Source: DASRHK01 sp963776465
Lineage (GTDB): Bacteria > Pseudomonadota > Gammaproteobacteria > Nevskiales > Nevskiaceae
NCBI GenBank assembly: GCA_963776465.1
Contig: CAVZMV010000002.1
Span: 1,178,001 to 1,242,000 of the forward strand
Direction of reading: 5' to 3'
Length of the DNA stretch: 64,000 bases
Shown here one piece after another: positions 25,240-33,755 of the stretch. Position 1 is the stretch's first letter. Each line of letters opens with the position of its first letter. A model generated the notes under the pieces. The model was not told where the DNA came from. It worked only from the letters and a program-made list of their open reading frames with translations, and searched no databases. Position numbers and translations under genes: made by a program.

Positions 25240-25614
25240 ATGATCAAAGCCAATGTCATCGCCCTGGCGGCGATCACGGCGCTTGCGGCGGGCGCCGCTT
25301 CAGCCCAAGGCATGCCGGCGACGCCGAGCACCGGCGGCAGCGCGTCCAGCTCGACCAGCACCGGTAGCGCAACGGGTAGCTCCGGCTATCTGACCGCGCC
25401 TGCGCCAAAGTCCGCCAGCGCCAGCGCCACCGTCACGACGGGCGGCGACGCGTTCTCGGGGCTGGACAAGGACCGTGACGGCATGGTCAGCAAGCTCGAG
25501 GCCCGCAAGGACAAGGTCCTGGGCACGCAGTTCGACACGCTGGACACCAACAAGGACGGCAAGCTCGACAACGCCGAATTCTCGGCCTTCGAGGTTGGAT
25601 CACCGACGGACTAG
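25240..25614 (+). CDS. Exported EF-hand calcium-binding protein
   Basis: The 124-aa protein from ATG 25240 has a strong Shine-Dalgarno (CAGGAGG) and a signal peptide (about residues 1-24, ending ASAQG). A Ser/Thr/Gly-rich linker occupies about 25-70. Two EF-hand loops follow: DKDRDGMVSKLE near 82-93 and DTNKDGKLDNAE near 106-117, both with canonical DxDxDG spacing. It should bind Ca2+ in the periplasm. Upstream lie a sigma-54 promoter and GlrR-type sites, suggesting envelope-stress control by the glrK-qseG-glrR system encoded 1 kb downstream. A hairpin terminator follows at 25680. Confidence 0.85.
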   Translation: MIKANVIALAAITALAAGAASAQGMPATPSTGGSASSSTSTGSATGSSGYLTAPAPKSASASATVTTGGDAFSGLDKDRDGMVSKLEARKDKVLGTQFDTLDTNKDGKLDNAEFSAFEVGSPTD

Positions 25615-25679
25615 GTTTTCAGCACCGCTTTGCACGGCCCCTACAGATCTGTCCCCCCCGGATCTAAGCCGTGCATCCA

Positions 25680-25740
25680 GGCGCCTCTCTCGAGGTCTCA
25701 CTTGGCTAGGAAGGCCACCGAGAGAGGCGCCTTTTCTATT
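25680..25740 (+). terminator. Rho-independent terminator of the EF-hand gene
   Basis: A perfect 13-bp stem (GGCGCCTCTCTCG at 25680-25692 with its complement at 25719-25731) encloses a 26-nt loop and is followed by TTTTCTATTT. The T-run is only on the plus strand. The loop is longer than in a typical terminator. Confidence 0.75.
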
Positions 25741-25741
25741 T

Positions 25742-26284
25742 CTACGGCGCCAGCGTTTCCCGCGGTGCCAGGTTGGTCGATTCGCTTTCCGCAGCCGCGA
25801 ACTCCGGCTGGCATTGCGCCAGTCCGAGCCGGGGCGGTTCTGCTGAGAAGGTGAAGGGCGCCAGCCGCGTCAGCACGTTCATGCCGAGAATGGGACGGGC
25901 GCTGCCGGGGAACACGGCTGCCTCGATGTTGGGAATCCAGCATTGGCTGCCGAGCCGCAGGGCGGTGAGGCGGTAAACCGGGATGACGCGCGCCGTGCCG
26001 TCGGCCATCGTCCCGCGAAGCTCACGTGCGTATTCCGCATCGCCCGAAGCTTTCAGTGACTCGAGGATCTTCTCGTTGATGACGAGATAGCTCGCGCCGG
26101 TGTCGACCAGGAGGTCCATCTCGCCGTAGCCTTCGATGGCGCCGCGGATGTAGAAGGTGCCGGCATCATGCTTGGTCAGCGTGATGGCGATGCCCGCAGG
26201 TAAGGTAAGACTGTCAGCGCGCGCGTTGGTCCACGACAGCGCAGCGATAGTGACGCAGAACAACCCAGCAGCCAGACGACGCAT
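25742..26284 (-). CDS. Exported retropepsin-like aspartic protease
   Basis: The 180-aa protein has a signal peptide (about residues 1-23, ending ARAD) followed by a single retropepsin-like domain. The catalytic motif is LLVDTGASYLVI near residues 58-69 and the family's second signature is ILGMNVL near 132. Single-domain retropepsins must dimerise to form the active site. The protein resembles the TIGR02281/gag-asp family of clan AA proteases seen in proteobacterial periplasms. It converges on the EF-hand terminator and lies upstream of, and divergent from, the glrK operon. Confidence 0.8.
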   Translation of the reverse strand: MRRLAAGLFCVTIAALSWTNARADSLTLPAGIAITLTKHDAGTFYIRGAIEGYGEMDLLVDTGASYLVINEKILESLKASGDAEYARELRGTMADGTARVIPVYRLTALRLGSQCWIPNIEAAVFPGSARPILGMNVLTRLAPFTFSAEPPRLGLAQCQPEFAAAESESTNLAPRETLAP

Positions 26285-26540
26285 CCGATCTCACCGCGGC
26301 CCCCGGTGATCGGCCGCTACTGCCCAGCATCCTCTCACAAAGATATCGGGGCAGCTATTGGATTATTCCTACTGTTGGTGACGGCCATCACGCTGTCCGA
26401 GGCGCGGATTTTTGGCGTCATGCGCGCGTCGGCAGCGAACTCCTTCGCGGGATCTTCGCGCGATCACCCGCGGGCCGATGAACGAAGCGCGAAGCGGCGC
26501 GGTCTAGATTGATGCCACCCAGCGACAGGGAGTTGGGGTT

Positions 26541-28043
26541 TTGAGCGCGATGCTCTCCAAAATCAACGCAGTAGGCTTGTCTCCCCGGGGAGACGCCACT
26601 CGTGCGCCGCGGCTGCTGCCGAGGACGATGACCGGTCTGGTCGCCGCGGGCTGCCTGCTGGCCGCGGCTCCGCTGCTCATCGCCCTGGTGATGGCCGGCA
26701 TCGCGCTGCGCGACTTGTCGCATCGCGCCGAGCTGCTGGTGGAGGAGGGGCTGGCGGTGACCAGCCTCGGCGCCGAGCTGCAGGACCACATCTACAACCT
26801 CATCCGCAACGCCAGGCAGTACGAGGCGCTCAACGATCCGGAGCTGCTGCCCGTGGTGTCCGAGCGCATGCGCGAGACGCACAAGACGCTCACGCGCATC
26901 GGCGCCCGCAGCGGGCTGCATACGACCTTCGTCGAGCACGTGGCGCGCCTGCGCAAGGGGCTGATCGAATCCGAAGAACTCTGGAACGAGTCGTTGCAGG
27001 GCCCAGCGCTCGCACCCGCAATCGAGCGCTTCCAGACGCTGGGGCCGGAAGCCGAGGCGATCGTCCAGGCGGGCCACGAGGCGCTCAACGATCAGGTGCG
27101 CGAGCTGCGCGAAGCTTCTGCCAGCGCGCGACGCGTGCTGCTGCTGTCGGCTGTGGCGCTGCTGCCGCTGACCGCCCTGCTGGTGTTCGGCTTCTCCGTC
27201 GCGGTGATGCGACCGCTCAAGCGTGTCAGCGCCGGCATCTCGGCGCTCGGTCACGCCGAGTACTCCAAGCCCATCGAGGTCGGATTCCCGCGCGAGATGC
27301 AGCGCCTGGGTGAGCGGCTCGACTGGCTTCGTCGCCGGCTGGCGCAGCTTGAGTCGGACAAGGACCAGTTCCTGCGGCACGTCTCGCACGAGCTGAAGAC
27401 GCCACTGTCGACGCTCTATGAGGGCTCGGAGCTGTTTCGCGAGGGCTCGCTCGGCCAGTTGACGGAGCGCCAGCAGGAAGTCGCCGAGATCATGGCCGAG
27501 GCGTCCGCCGAGCTGTCGGCGCAGATCTCCAACCTGCTTTCCTACGCCGAGTGGCGCGACGAGCGGCGGCAGGGCGACCCGGCGTGGTTCGAAGCCCGGC
27601 CGCTTATCGAAGAGGTGCTCGCCAACCACACGCTGAGCCTGTCCCGACGGCAGATCGCCGCGGAACTCGACATCCGGGCGCCCCGTCTATTCGGTCACCG
27701 GTCCCAGCTGCGCGCTGCGCTCGGCAATCTCGTCGCCAACGCCGTCAAGTACGCGCCGGAAGGTTCCGCCGTGGTGGTGCACACCGACGTGCGCGGCGGT
27801 TGCTGTGAACTGTGGGTTCAGGACTCGGGGAGAGGTGTACCGGATCATGAGAAGAACAGCATTTTCGAGCCTTTCGTGCGCGGCGCCGCCGAGGAAGCTT
27901 CGGGTTTCCGCGGCACCGGCATCGGACTTTCGATCGTCCGCGAAGCGGCGCTGGCGCATGGCGGCACCGTCGGCGTCGACGACGCCAAGCCAGGCGCGCG
28001 CTTCCGGCTACGCTGGCCGGTGCGGGAGAGCGCTCATGCTTAG
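26541..28043 (+). CDS. glrK: Sensor histidine kinase, GlrK/QseE type
   Basis: This inner-membrane kinase should sense envelope signals and phosphorylate GlrR. It has two membrane helices (about 32-55 and 199-222) that flank a ~140-aa helical periplasmic domain. A HAMP linker (MRPLKRVSAGISALG), HisKA with phospho-acceptor His near 283 (HVSHELKTPLS), and a HATPase domain follow (NLVANAVKYAP, DSGRGVP, GTGIGLSIVREAALAHGG). The start is TTG 26541 with GGAG 9 bp upstream; ATG 26550 is the alternative. It overlaps qseG by 8 bp. The kinase-lipoprotein-sigma-54 regulator order is the glrK-qseG-glrR order of enterobacteria. Confidence 0.87.
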   Translation: MSAMLSKINAVGLSPRGDATRAPRLLPRTMTGLVAAGCLLAAAPLLIALVMAGIALRDLSHRAELLVEEGLAVTSLGAELQDHIYNLIRNARQYEALNDPELLPVVSERMRETHKTLTRIGARSGLHTTFVEHVARLRKGLIESEELWNESLQGPALAPAIERFQTLGPEAEAIVQAGHEALNDQVRELREASASARRVLLLSAVALLPLTALLVFGFSVAVMRPLKRVSAGISALGHAEYSKPIEVGFPREMQRLGERLDWLRRRLAQLESDKDQFLRHVSHELKTPLSTLYEGSELFREGSLGQLTERQQEVAEIMAEASAELSAQISNLLSYAEWRDERRQGDPAWFEARPLIEEVLANHTLSLSRRQIAAELDIRAPRLFGHRSQLRAALGNLVANAVKYAPEGSAVVVHTDVRGGCCELWVQDSGRGVPDHEKNSIFEPFVRGAAEEASGFRGTGIGLSIVREAALAHGGTVGVDDAKPGARFRLRWPVRESAHA

Positions 28044-28470
28044 CGCGATGCTCGCCGTCTCCGGCTGCAGCAGCTGGAGCAGCTTCAGCATTCCCGACAT
28101 CCGGGACGACAGCCGCGGGCATGTCGATTTCCTTTCACGCGCGCTGGTGGCCGACGGCAGCGCGCGCGAATCGATGTGGCGCAACACCCAGCCGGGCAAG
28201 CGCTCGCAGGACGCGCAGCTGCGGCGCGCGCTGATGCAGAGCGTGCCCGGCCACAGCGGCTACGACCCCGGGGCGGGCGAGGCCGCGCTGCAATTGTTGC
28301 TCAACGAAGATCCCCCCTCGGACATCATCGCGGTGGCAAGGATGCGGCTGGCGCAGCTCAGAACCGAGCTGCGCGGCGCGGCGGAATGCCGACAGGAAGT
28401 CGGCCAGCTGAAGCAACGGCTGTCCCGGGTGGTGAACATCGAACGCAAACTCAACCAGAACGGACACTAA
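28036..28470 (+). CDS. qseG: QseG-like lipoprotein of the Glr/Qse system
   Basis: The gene encodes 144 aa between the kinase and sigma-54 regulator, the position of qseG. The N terminus MLSAMLAVSGCSSW has a lipobox (VSGC), so the mature protein should be lipid-anchored. There are no basic residues before the hydrophobic core at ATG 28036, so the true start may differ, but no in-frame ATG/GTG/TTG is nearby. The C-terminal half is helical (RMRLAQLRTELRGA, GQLKQRLSRVVNIE) with a coiled-coil pattern. In E. coli QseG binds and stimulates the kinase. It overlaps the kinase gene by 8 bp and ends 2 bp before glrR. Confidence 0.75.
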   Translation: MLSAMLAVSGCSSWSSFSIPDIRDDSRGHVDFLSRALVADGSARESMWRNTQPGKRSQDAQLRRALMQSVPGHSGYDPGAGEAALQLLLNEDPPSDIIAVARMRLAQLRTELRGAAECRQEVGQLKQRLSRVVNIERKLNQNGH

Positions 28471-28472
28471 CG

Positions 28473-29837
28473 ATGGCTCACGAACGAATTATGGTGGTGG
28501 ACGACGACTCCAAGCTCCTGCGCGTGCTGACGCTGCGCCTCGAGGCCGAGGGGTACACGGTGACTCCCGCGGCCTCCGGCGAGGAGGCGCTGGCGAAACT
28601 CGCGGAAGCGCGCGCGCAATTCGTGCTCGCCGACCTGCGCATGCCGGAGATGGACGGCATGGAGCTCCTGGCACGCATCCAGGAGCGCTTCGCCGGCTTG
28701 CCGGTGGCGATCCTGACGGCGCACGGCGACATCCCCGATGCAGTGCGCGCGACGCACGCCGGCGCGGTCGATTTCCTGACCAAGCCCGTGGAGCGCGAAA
28801 AGCTGGTCGACTGCATCCGCCGGCACGTGTCGCCGCAGGAAGGCAGCCCGTCCTCGGGCGACTGGGCCTCGGGCATCGTCACGCGCAGCCCGTTGATGCA
28901 GGCGATGCTCGAGGACGCAAAGCGCGTGGCGCGCACGGACTCTGCGGTGCTGATCACCGGCGCCAGCGGCACGGGCAAGGAAGTGCTTGCGCGCGCGCTG
29001 CATCGCGCCAGCCGTCGCAGCGCCCGGCCGTTCGTGGCGATCAACTGCACCGCGGTGCCGGCGGACCTGCTCGAGTCGGAGCTGTTCGGCCACAAGCGCG
29101 GCTCGTTCACCGGCGCCCACACCGATCATCCGGGCCTGTTCCGCGCCGCCGAGGGCGGCGTGGTGTTCCTCGACGAGATCGGCGACATGCCGGCGGAGCT
29201 GCAATCCAAGCTGCTGCGCGTCCTGCAGGAGCGCGAGGTGCGCCCGGTCGGCGAGACCCGCACGATCCCGGTGGACGTGCGCGTGCTGTCGGCCACGCAT
29301 CGCGACCTCGAGGCCAACGTCAAGGCCGGGACCTTCCGCGAAGACCTGTATTACCGCCTCAACGTCGTCAGCCTGCACCTGCCGACGCTGGACGAGCGCC
29401 GGGAGGACATCCCGCTGCTGGTCGCGCACCGGCTCGGCCAGCTGGTCGCCGACGGCGCGCCGCGGCGACTGTATTCGCCCGAGGCGATGGAGACGCTGGT
29501 CGCGTCCGCGTGGCCCGGCAACGTGCGGCAGCTGTTCAACGTGGTCGAGCAGAACGTGGCGCTGTCGCCGGGCCGGGTCATCGGCGCGGCGCTGGTGCGC
29601 AAGTCGCTCGGCGAGCAGAACAGCTCGCTGCCGTCGTTCGACGAGGCGCGCGCGGACTTCACGCGCAATTACCTGCGCCAGCTGCTGGAGCTGGCGTCCG
29701 GCAACATCAGCCGCGCCGCGCGCCTGGCGGGCCGCAACCGCACGGACTTCTACAAGCTGCTCAACCGCTACGGCGTCAACTCGTCGGAGTTCAAGGCGCG
29801 CACGCAGATGGATCGGGTGGCGCAGGTCACGCAGTAG
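28473..29837 (+). CDS. glrR: Sigma-54-dependent response regulator, GlrR/QseF type
   Basis: The 454-aa enhancer-binding protein has a receiver domain (Asp54 in VLADLRMPEMDG, KPVEREKL near 105) and an AAA+ domain (Walker A GASGTGKEV near 165, Walker B VVFLDEIGDMP). A C-terminal Fis-type HTH follows (SGNISRAARLAGRNRTDFY). The sigma-54 contact loop reads GSFTGA rather than the consensus GAFTGA. Its likely targets carry TGTC-N10-GACA sites, one of which lies upstream of the EF-hand gene in this window. It ends 44 bp before hutG, and glnB, its neighbour in E. coli, is absent here. Confidence 0.9.
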   Translation: MAHERIMVVDDDSKLLRVLTLRLEAEGYTVTPAASGEEALAKLAEARAQFVLADLRMPEMDGMELLARIQERFAGLPVAILTAHGDIPDAVRATHAGAVDFLTKPVEREKLVDCIRRHVSPQEGSPSSGDWASGIVTRSPLMQAMLEDAKRVARTDSAVLITGASGTGKEVLARALHRASRRSARPFVAINCTAVPADLLESELFGHKRGSFTGAHTDHPGLFRAAEGGVVFLDEIGDMPAELQSKLLRVLQEREVRPVGETRTIPVDVRVLSATHRDLEANVKAGTFREDLYYRLNVVSLHLPTLDERREDIPLLVAHRLGQLVADGAPRRLYSPEAMETLVASAWPGNVRQLFNVVEQNVALSPGRVIGAALVRKSLGEQNSSLPSFDEARADFTRNYLRQLLELASGNISRAARLAGRNRTDFYKLLNRYGVNSSEFKARTQMDRVAQVTQ

Positions 29838-29881
29838 CAGCGGGCGGCAAGCGATAATGGCGGCGCCATGGGGCGCCGCCA

Positions 29882-30835
29882 ATGCATGCTCTGCAGGACC
29901 TGCCGCTAACGGCCGCGGATGCCGCGCTGTTCCACGCGCGCGGCGACGCCAATGATCCGCGCCTGGGCGAGCGCGTGGTCCGCGATCCTTCGCAGATCGA
30001 TCGTGCCGACGTCGTTCTCGTCGGCTGCCCGCAGGACGAGGGCGTGCGCCGCAACGGCGGACGTCCGGGCGCGGCGCAGGCGCCGAGCGAGATCCGCCGG
30101 GCGCTTTACCGGCTGACGGCCAACGGACTCGACGGCCTTTCCCTTTTCGACGCCGGCGACACGCAGGTCGGGTCGAGCCTGGAGGAGACGCACGCTGCGC
30201 ATCGGTCGGTGATGGAGCATCTGCTGCGGGCCGGCAAGCGCGTGGTCGTGCTCGGCGGCGGCAACGACATCTCCTATCCGGATTGCGCCGCGCTGGCGGC
30301 CTGCAGCGGCGACGTGCTCGCGTTCAACGTCGATGCGCATTTCGACGTGCGCGCCGACGCAGAGCGCAACAGCGGCACGCCCTATCGCCAGCTGCTCGAC
30401 GAAGGGCACGTGAAGCCTTCGCGGTTCCACGAGGTCGGCTCCCTGCCGTGGATGAACTCGGCCGCCTACGCGAGCTGGCTCGCCGGCAAGCACGTGCAGG
30501 TGACCTCGCTCGCGGTCTTGCAGCGCCGCGGCGTGCAGCGGACGTTTCGACGCTTCCTGCGCGAAGGGCAGGCCGCGAAGGCGGTGTTCTGGGGAATGGA
30601 TGTCGACGTGGTGCGCGCAGCCGACGCGCCCGGCGTCTCCGCGCCCAATCCGCTGGGCATGAGTGGCGAGGAGTTCTGCGCCATCGCCGCGCTCGCCGGC
30701 CGCGAGCCGCGCACGCGCGTGGTGGAGTTCACTGAGGTGAACCCGGCGTTCGACGTCGACGCGCGCACCAGCCGGCTGGTGGCGACCGCCATCCGCCACT
30801 ACCTGGCCGCGCTCGCCGAGATGCGCCGCAAATGA
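29882..30835 (+). CDS. hutG: HutG-like formimidoylglutamase (arginase fold)
   Basis: As first gene of a hut operon, this 317-aa ureohydrolase should hydrolyse formimidoylglutamate to glutamate and formamide, the last step of one histidine degradation branch. The Mn-binding pattern is partly intact: NVDAHFDVR (Asp151, His153, Asp155) and GMDVDVVR (Asp240, Asp242), with APGVSAPNPLG typical of HutG. The first metal-ligand motif, normally GGGH, reads GGGND with Asn at 128. Its stop overlaps hutU by 4 bp (ATGA). The Asn could alter metal occupancy or substrate, so the activity assignment is by context. Confidence 0.82.
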   Translation: MHALQDLPLTAADAALFHARGDANDPRLGERVVRDPSQIDRADVVLVGCPQDEGVRRNGGRPGAAQAPSEIRRALYRLTANGLDGLSLFDAGDTQVGSSLEETHAAHRSVMEHLLRAGKRVVVLGGGNDISYPDCAALAACSGDVLAFNVDAHFDVRADAERNSGTPYRQLLDEGHVKPSRFHEVGSLPWMNSAAYASWLAGKHVQVTSLAVLQRRGVQRTFRRFLREGQAAKAVFWGMDVDVVRAADAPGVSAPNPLGMSGEEFCAIAALAGREPRTRVVEFTEVNPAFDVDARTSRLVATAIRHYLAALAEMRRK

Positions 30836-32481
30836 AAAGGATCATCCGCGCTCCGACCGGCACGACGCTCACCTGCCGCAACTGGCAGATCGAGGCGGCT
30901 TACCGGATGCTGCAGAACAACCTCGATCCCGACGTCGCCTTCGATCCGGAGAACCTGATCGTCTACGGCGGGCGCGGCCGCGCGGCGCGCAACTGGGATT
31001 GCTACGACGCCATCATCGAATCGCTGAAGAGCCTCGCACCGGACGAAACGCTGCTGGTGCAATCGGGCAAGCCGGTGGCGGTGTTCCGCACGCACACCGA
31101 TGCGCCGCGCGTTCTGCTGGCCAACTCCAACATCGTGCCGAAGTGGGCCACGCAGGAAAACTTCGACAAGTGGGAGCGCGAAGGCCTGATCATGTTCGGG
31201 CAGATGACCGCGGGCAGCTGGATCTACATCGGCACGCAGGGAATCCTGCAGGGAACGTACGAGACGTTCGGCGCGCTGGCGCGCAAGCATGGCTGGAGCA
31301 CGCTGCGCGGCAAGCTCACGGTCACCGCCGGCCTGGGCGAGATGGGTGGTGCCCAGCCGCTGTCGGTGACGATGAACGAAGGCGTGGGCATCTTCGTGGA
31401 GGTCGATCCGTGGCGCGCGGAGCGCCGGCTGCGCATGCGGCAGGTCGACACGGTGACGCACGCGCTCGACGACGCGCTGGCGCAAGCGCGCGTCGCGCAG
31501 GAGAAAGGCCAGGCGCGATCGATCGCGCTGGTCGGCAACGCGGCCGAGGTGCATGCGGAAATGATCCGCCGCGGCGTGATACCGGACGTGGTGACCGATC
31601 AGACCTCTGCGCACGACGTGATGCACGGCTACATCCCGGCAGGCCTGACGCTGGAAGCTGCCGCCGACCTGCGCGTGCGCGATCCTGCGGAGTACGAGCG
31701 GCGGGCGATGGAATCGATGGCGACCCACGTGCGTGCGATGCTCGAATGGCAGGCGCGTGGCGCCGTCGTGTTCGACTACGGCAACAACCTGCGCCAGCGC
31801 GCGTTCGACCAGGGCGTGAAGAACGCGTTCGATTACCCGGGCTTCGTGCCTGCGTACATCCGGCCGTTGTTCTGCGAGGGCAAGGGGCCGTTCCGCTGGG
31901 TGGCGCTATCTGGTGATCCCGAGGACATCTATCGCACGGATCGCGCGATCGTGGAGCTGTTCCCTGGCAACGAGCATCTGCACCGCTGGCTGAAGATGGC
32001 CAGGGAACAGGTTGCGTTCCAGGGCTTGCCGGCGCGCATCTGCTGGCTGGGCTACGGCGAGCGTGCGCGCGCCGGCCTGAAGTTCAACCAGATGGTCGCC
32101 AGCGGCGAGCTGAAGGCGCCGATCGTCATCGGCCGCGATCACCTGGACAGCGGCTCGGTTGCGAGCCCCAACCGCGAGACCGAAAGCATGAAGGACGGCA
32201 GCGACGCCATCGCCGACTGGCCGCTGCTCAACGCCATGATCAACGCCGTCGGCGGCGCCACCTGGGTGAGCATCCATCACGGTGGCGGCGTCGGCATCGG
32301 CTATTCGATCCATGCAGGACAAGTGATCGTCGCCGACGGCACGCCGGAAGCCGCCGCCCGCCTGCAGCGCGTGCTCACCACCGATCCGGGAATGGGCGTG
32401 GCGCGTCATGCCGATGCGGGTTACGACGAGGCCAGCGACTTCGCCAAGCAGCACGGGGTGAAGATCCCGATGATGAAATGA
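30832..32481 (+). CDS. hutU: Urocanate hydratase
   Basis: Urocanase converts urocanate to imidazolonepropionate using tightly bound NAD+, the second step of histidine breakdown. The 549-aa length is normal. Family blocks are easy to see: NNLDPDVAFDPENLIVYGG near the N terminus (in parts), TAGSWIYIGTQGILQGTYE, GLGEMGGAQP, and DQTSAHDVMHGYIPAG, plus the C-terminal HHGGGVGIGYSIHAGQV. The active-site Cys region, ARICWLGYGERAR, is present. It overlaps hutG and hutI by 4 bp each, indicating translational coupling. Confidence 0.96.
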   Translation: MKRIIRAPTGTTLTCRNWQIEAAYRMLQNNLDPDVAFDPENLIVYGGRGRAARNWDCYDAIIESLKSLAPDETLLVQSGKPVAVFRTHTDAPRVLLANSNIVPKWATQENFDKWEREGLIMFGQMTAGSWIYIGTQGILQGTYETFGALARKHGWSTLRGKLTVTAGLGEMGGAQPLSVTMNEGVGIFVEVDPWRAERRLRMRQVDTVTHALDDALAQARVAQEKGQARSIALVGNAAEVHAEMIRRGVIPDVVTDQTSAHDVMHGYIPAGLTLEAAADLRVRDPAEYERRAMESMATHVRAMLEWQARGAVVFDYGNNLRQRAFDQGVKNAFDYPGFVPAYIRPLFCEGKGPFRWVALSGDPEDIYRTDRAIVELFPGNEHLHRWLKMAREQVAFQGLPARICWLGYGERARAGLKFNQMVASGELKAPIVIGRDHLDSGSVASPNRETESMKDGSDAIADWPLLNAMINAVGGATWVSIHHGGGVGIGYSIHAGQVIVADGTPEAAARLQRVLTTDPGMGVARHADAGYDEASDFAKQHGVKIPMMK

Positions 32482-33755
32482 GCCGGCGCGACGTCGATCT
32501 CCTCGTGCACGGCGCGGCGCAGGTGGTCAGCTGCGCATCGCCGGCAGGCGCCAGGCGCGGTGCGACGATGGGCGAGGTTGGCGTCATCGTCGATGGCGCC
32601 GTTGCGATCGAGGCCGGCCGCATCGAGGCGGTCGGCTCCACCTCGGAGCTGGCCTCGCGCTACGAGCCGCGCGCGACGATCGATGCGCGCGGCAAGGTGG
32701 TGTGCCCAGGCTTCGTCGATCCGCACACGCACGTCGTCTACGCCGGCGATCGCGTGGACGAGTTCGAGCGCAGGATCCGCGGCGAGACCTATCAGCAGAT
32801 CATGGCCGGTGGTGGCGGGATCGCGTCGACCGTACGCGCCACGCGCGCGGCGAGCGCGGTCGAGATCGCCGACCAGTCGCGCCGTCGCCTGGACCAGATG
32901 CTGCGCCTGGGCACCACCACTGCGGAGGTGAAGACCGGCTACGGCCTCGATACGGCGACCGAGATCAAGCTGCTGGGAGTGCTGGACATGCTCGCCGGCG
33001 CGCAGCCGGTGAGCCTCGTGCCCACGTTCATGCCGGCGCACGCCGTTCCCGACGAGTATCGAGGCCGCGTCGACGCCTACGTCGAGCTCGTCAACGACGA
33101 GATGCTGCCGGCGGCGCTGGAATGGAAGCGCGGCTCGGGCGCGTTCGCCAGCCAGCAGATGTTCGTCGATGTCTTCTGCGAGCAGAACGCGTTCGATCTG
33201 GCCCAGTCGCGGCGCGTGCTCGAGGCCGCGCGCGCGCGTCGCCTGCCGCTGAAGGCGCACGTCGACGAGTTCACCCAGCTCGGCGGATTGCCGATGGCGC
33301 TGGAGCTCGGCGCAATCTCGGTCGATCACCTGGATGTGACCGATGCGAGCGGCATCGGCCTGCTTGCAAGGACCTCCAGCGTTGCCGTCATCATCCCTAC
33401 CGTGAGCTTCAACCTGGGCGCAGCACGCTTCGCGAACGCTCGCGCGATGATCGACGCGGGCACCATCGTCGCTCTCACGACCGACATCAATCCCGGCTCG
33501 TCACCGTGCCCCTCGATGCCGCTGGCCATGGCGATCGCCTGCCGCTACCAGCGCCTTTCGCCGGCCGAAGCCCTGATCGCGGCGACGATCAACGCGGCGC
33601 ATGCCGTGGGCCTTGGTCACAAGGTCGGCTCGCTCGAGCCCGGCAAGGACGCCGACCTGCTCATCGTCGACGCGCCGGACTATCGACACCTCGCGTACCA
33701 GTTCGGCGGCAATCCAGTCAGCGCCGTCGTCAAACGCGGCACAATCGTCCAATGA
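32478..33755 (+). CDS. hutI: Imidazolonepropionase
   Basis: This amidohydrolase opens the ring of 4-imidazolone-5-propionate to formimidoylglutamate. The 425-aa protein has the metal-binding VDPHTHVVYAGDR near residue 80, the substrate Arg/Glu region EFERRIRGETYQQIMAGGGGI (in parts), KTGYGLD, and metal ligands in KAHVDEF and SVDHLD. TDINPGSSP holds the late Asp ligand. It starts by overlapping the hutU stop (ATGA) and ends by overlapping the hutH start (ATGA). It is ordinary for the family in all visible motifs. Confidence 0.95.
   Translation: MSRRDVDLLVHGAAQVVSCASPAGARRGATMGEVGVIVDGAVAIEAGRIEAVGSTSELASRYEPRATIDARGKVVCPGFVDPHTHVVYAGDRVDEFERRIRGETYQQIMAGGGGIASTVRATRAASAVEIADQSRRRLDQMLRLGTTTAEVKTGYGLDTATEIKLLGVLDMLAGAQPVSLVPTFMPAHAVPDEYRGRVDAYVELVNDEMLPAALEWKRGSGAFASQQMFVDVFCEQNAFDLAQSRRVLEAARARRLPLKAHVDEFTQLGGLPMALELGAISVDHLDVTDASGIGLLARTSSVAVIIPTVSFNLGAARFANARAMIDAGTIVALTTDINPGSSPCPSMPLAMAIACRYQRLSPAEALIAATINAAHAVGLGHKVGSLEPGKDADLLIVDAPDYRHLAYQFGGNPVSAVVKRGTIVQ

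Noticed and set aside
26306..26512. 68-aa frame upstream of glrK
   Set aside because: No ribosome-binding site or family resemblance, and the composition is that of non-coding DNA. I treat 26285-26540 as the glrK upstream region.
32702..33751. Upstream extension of hutH
   Set aside because: It is antisense-like Arg-rich shadow coding within hutI. ATG 33752 overlaps the hutI stop by 4 bp and starts the HutH fold.
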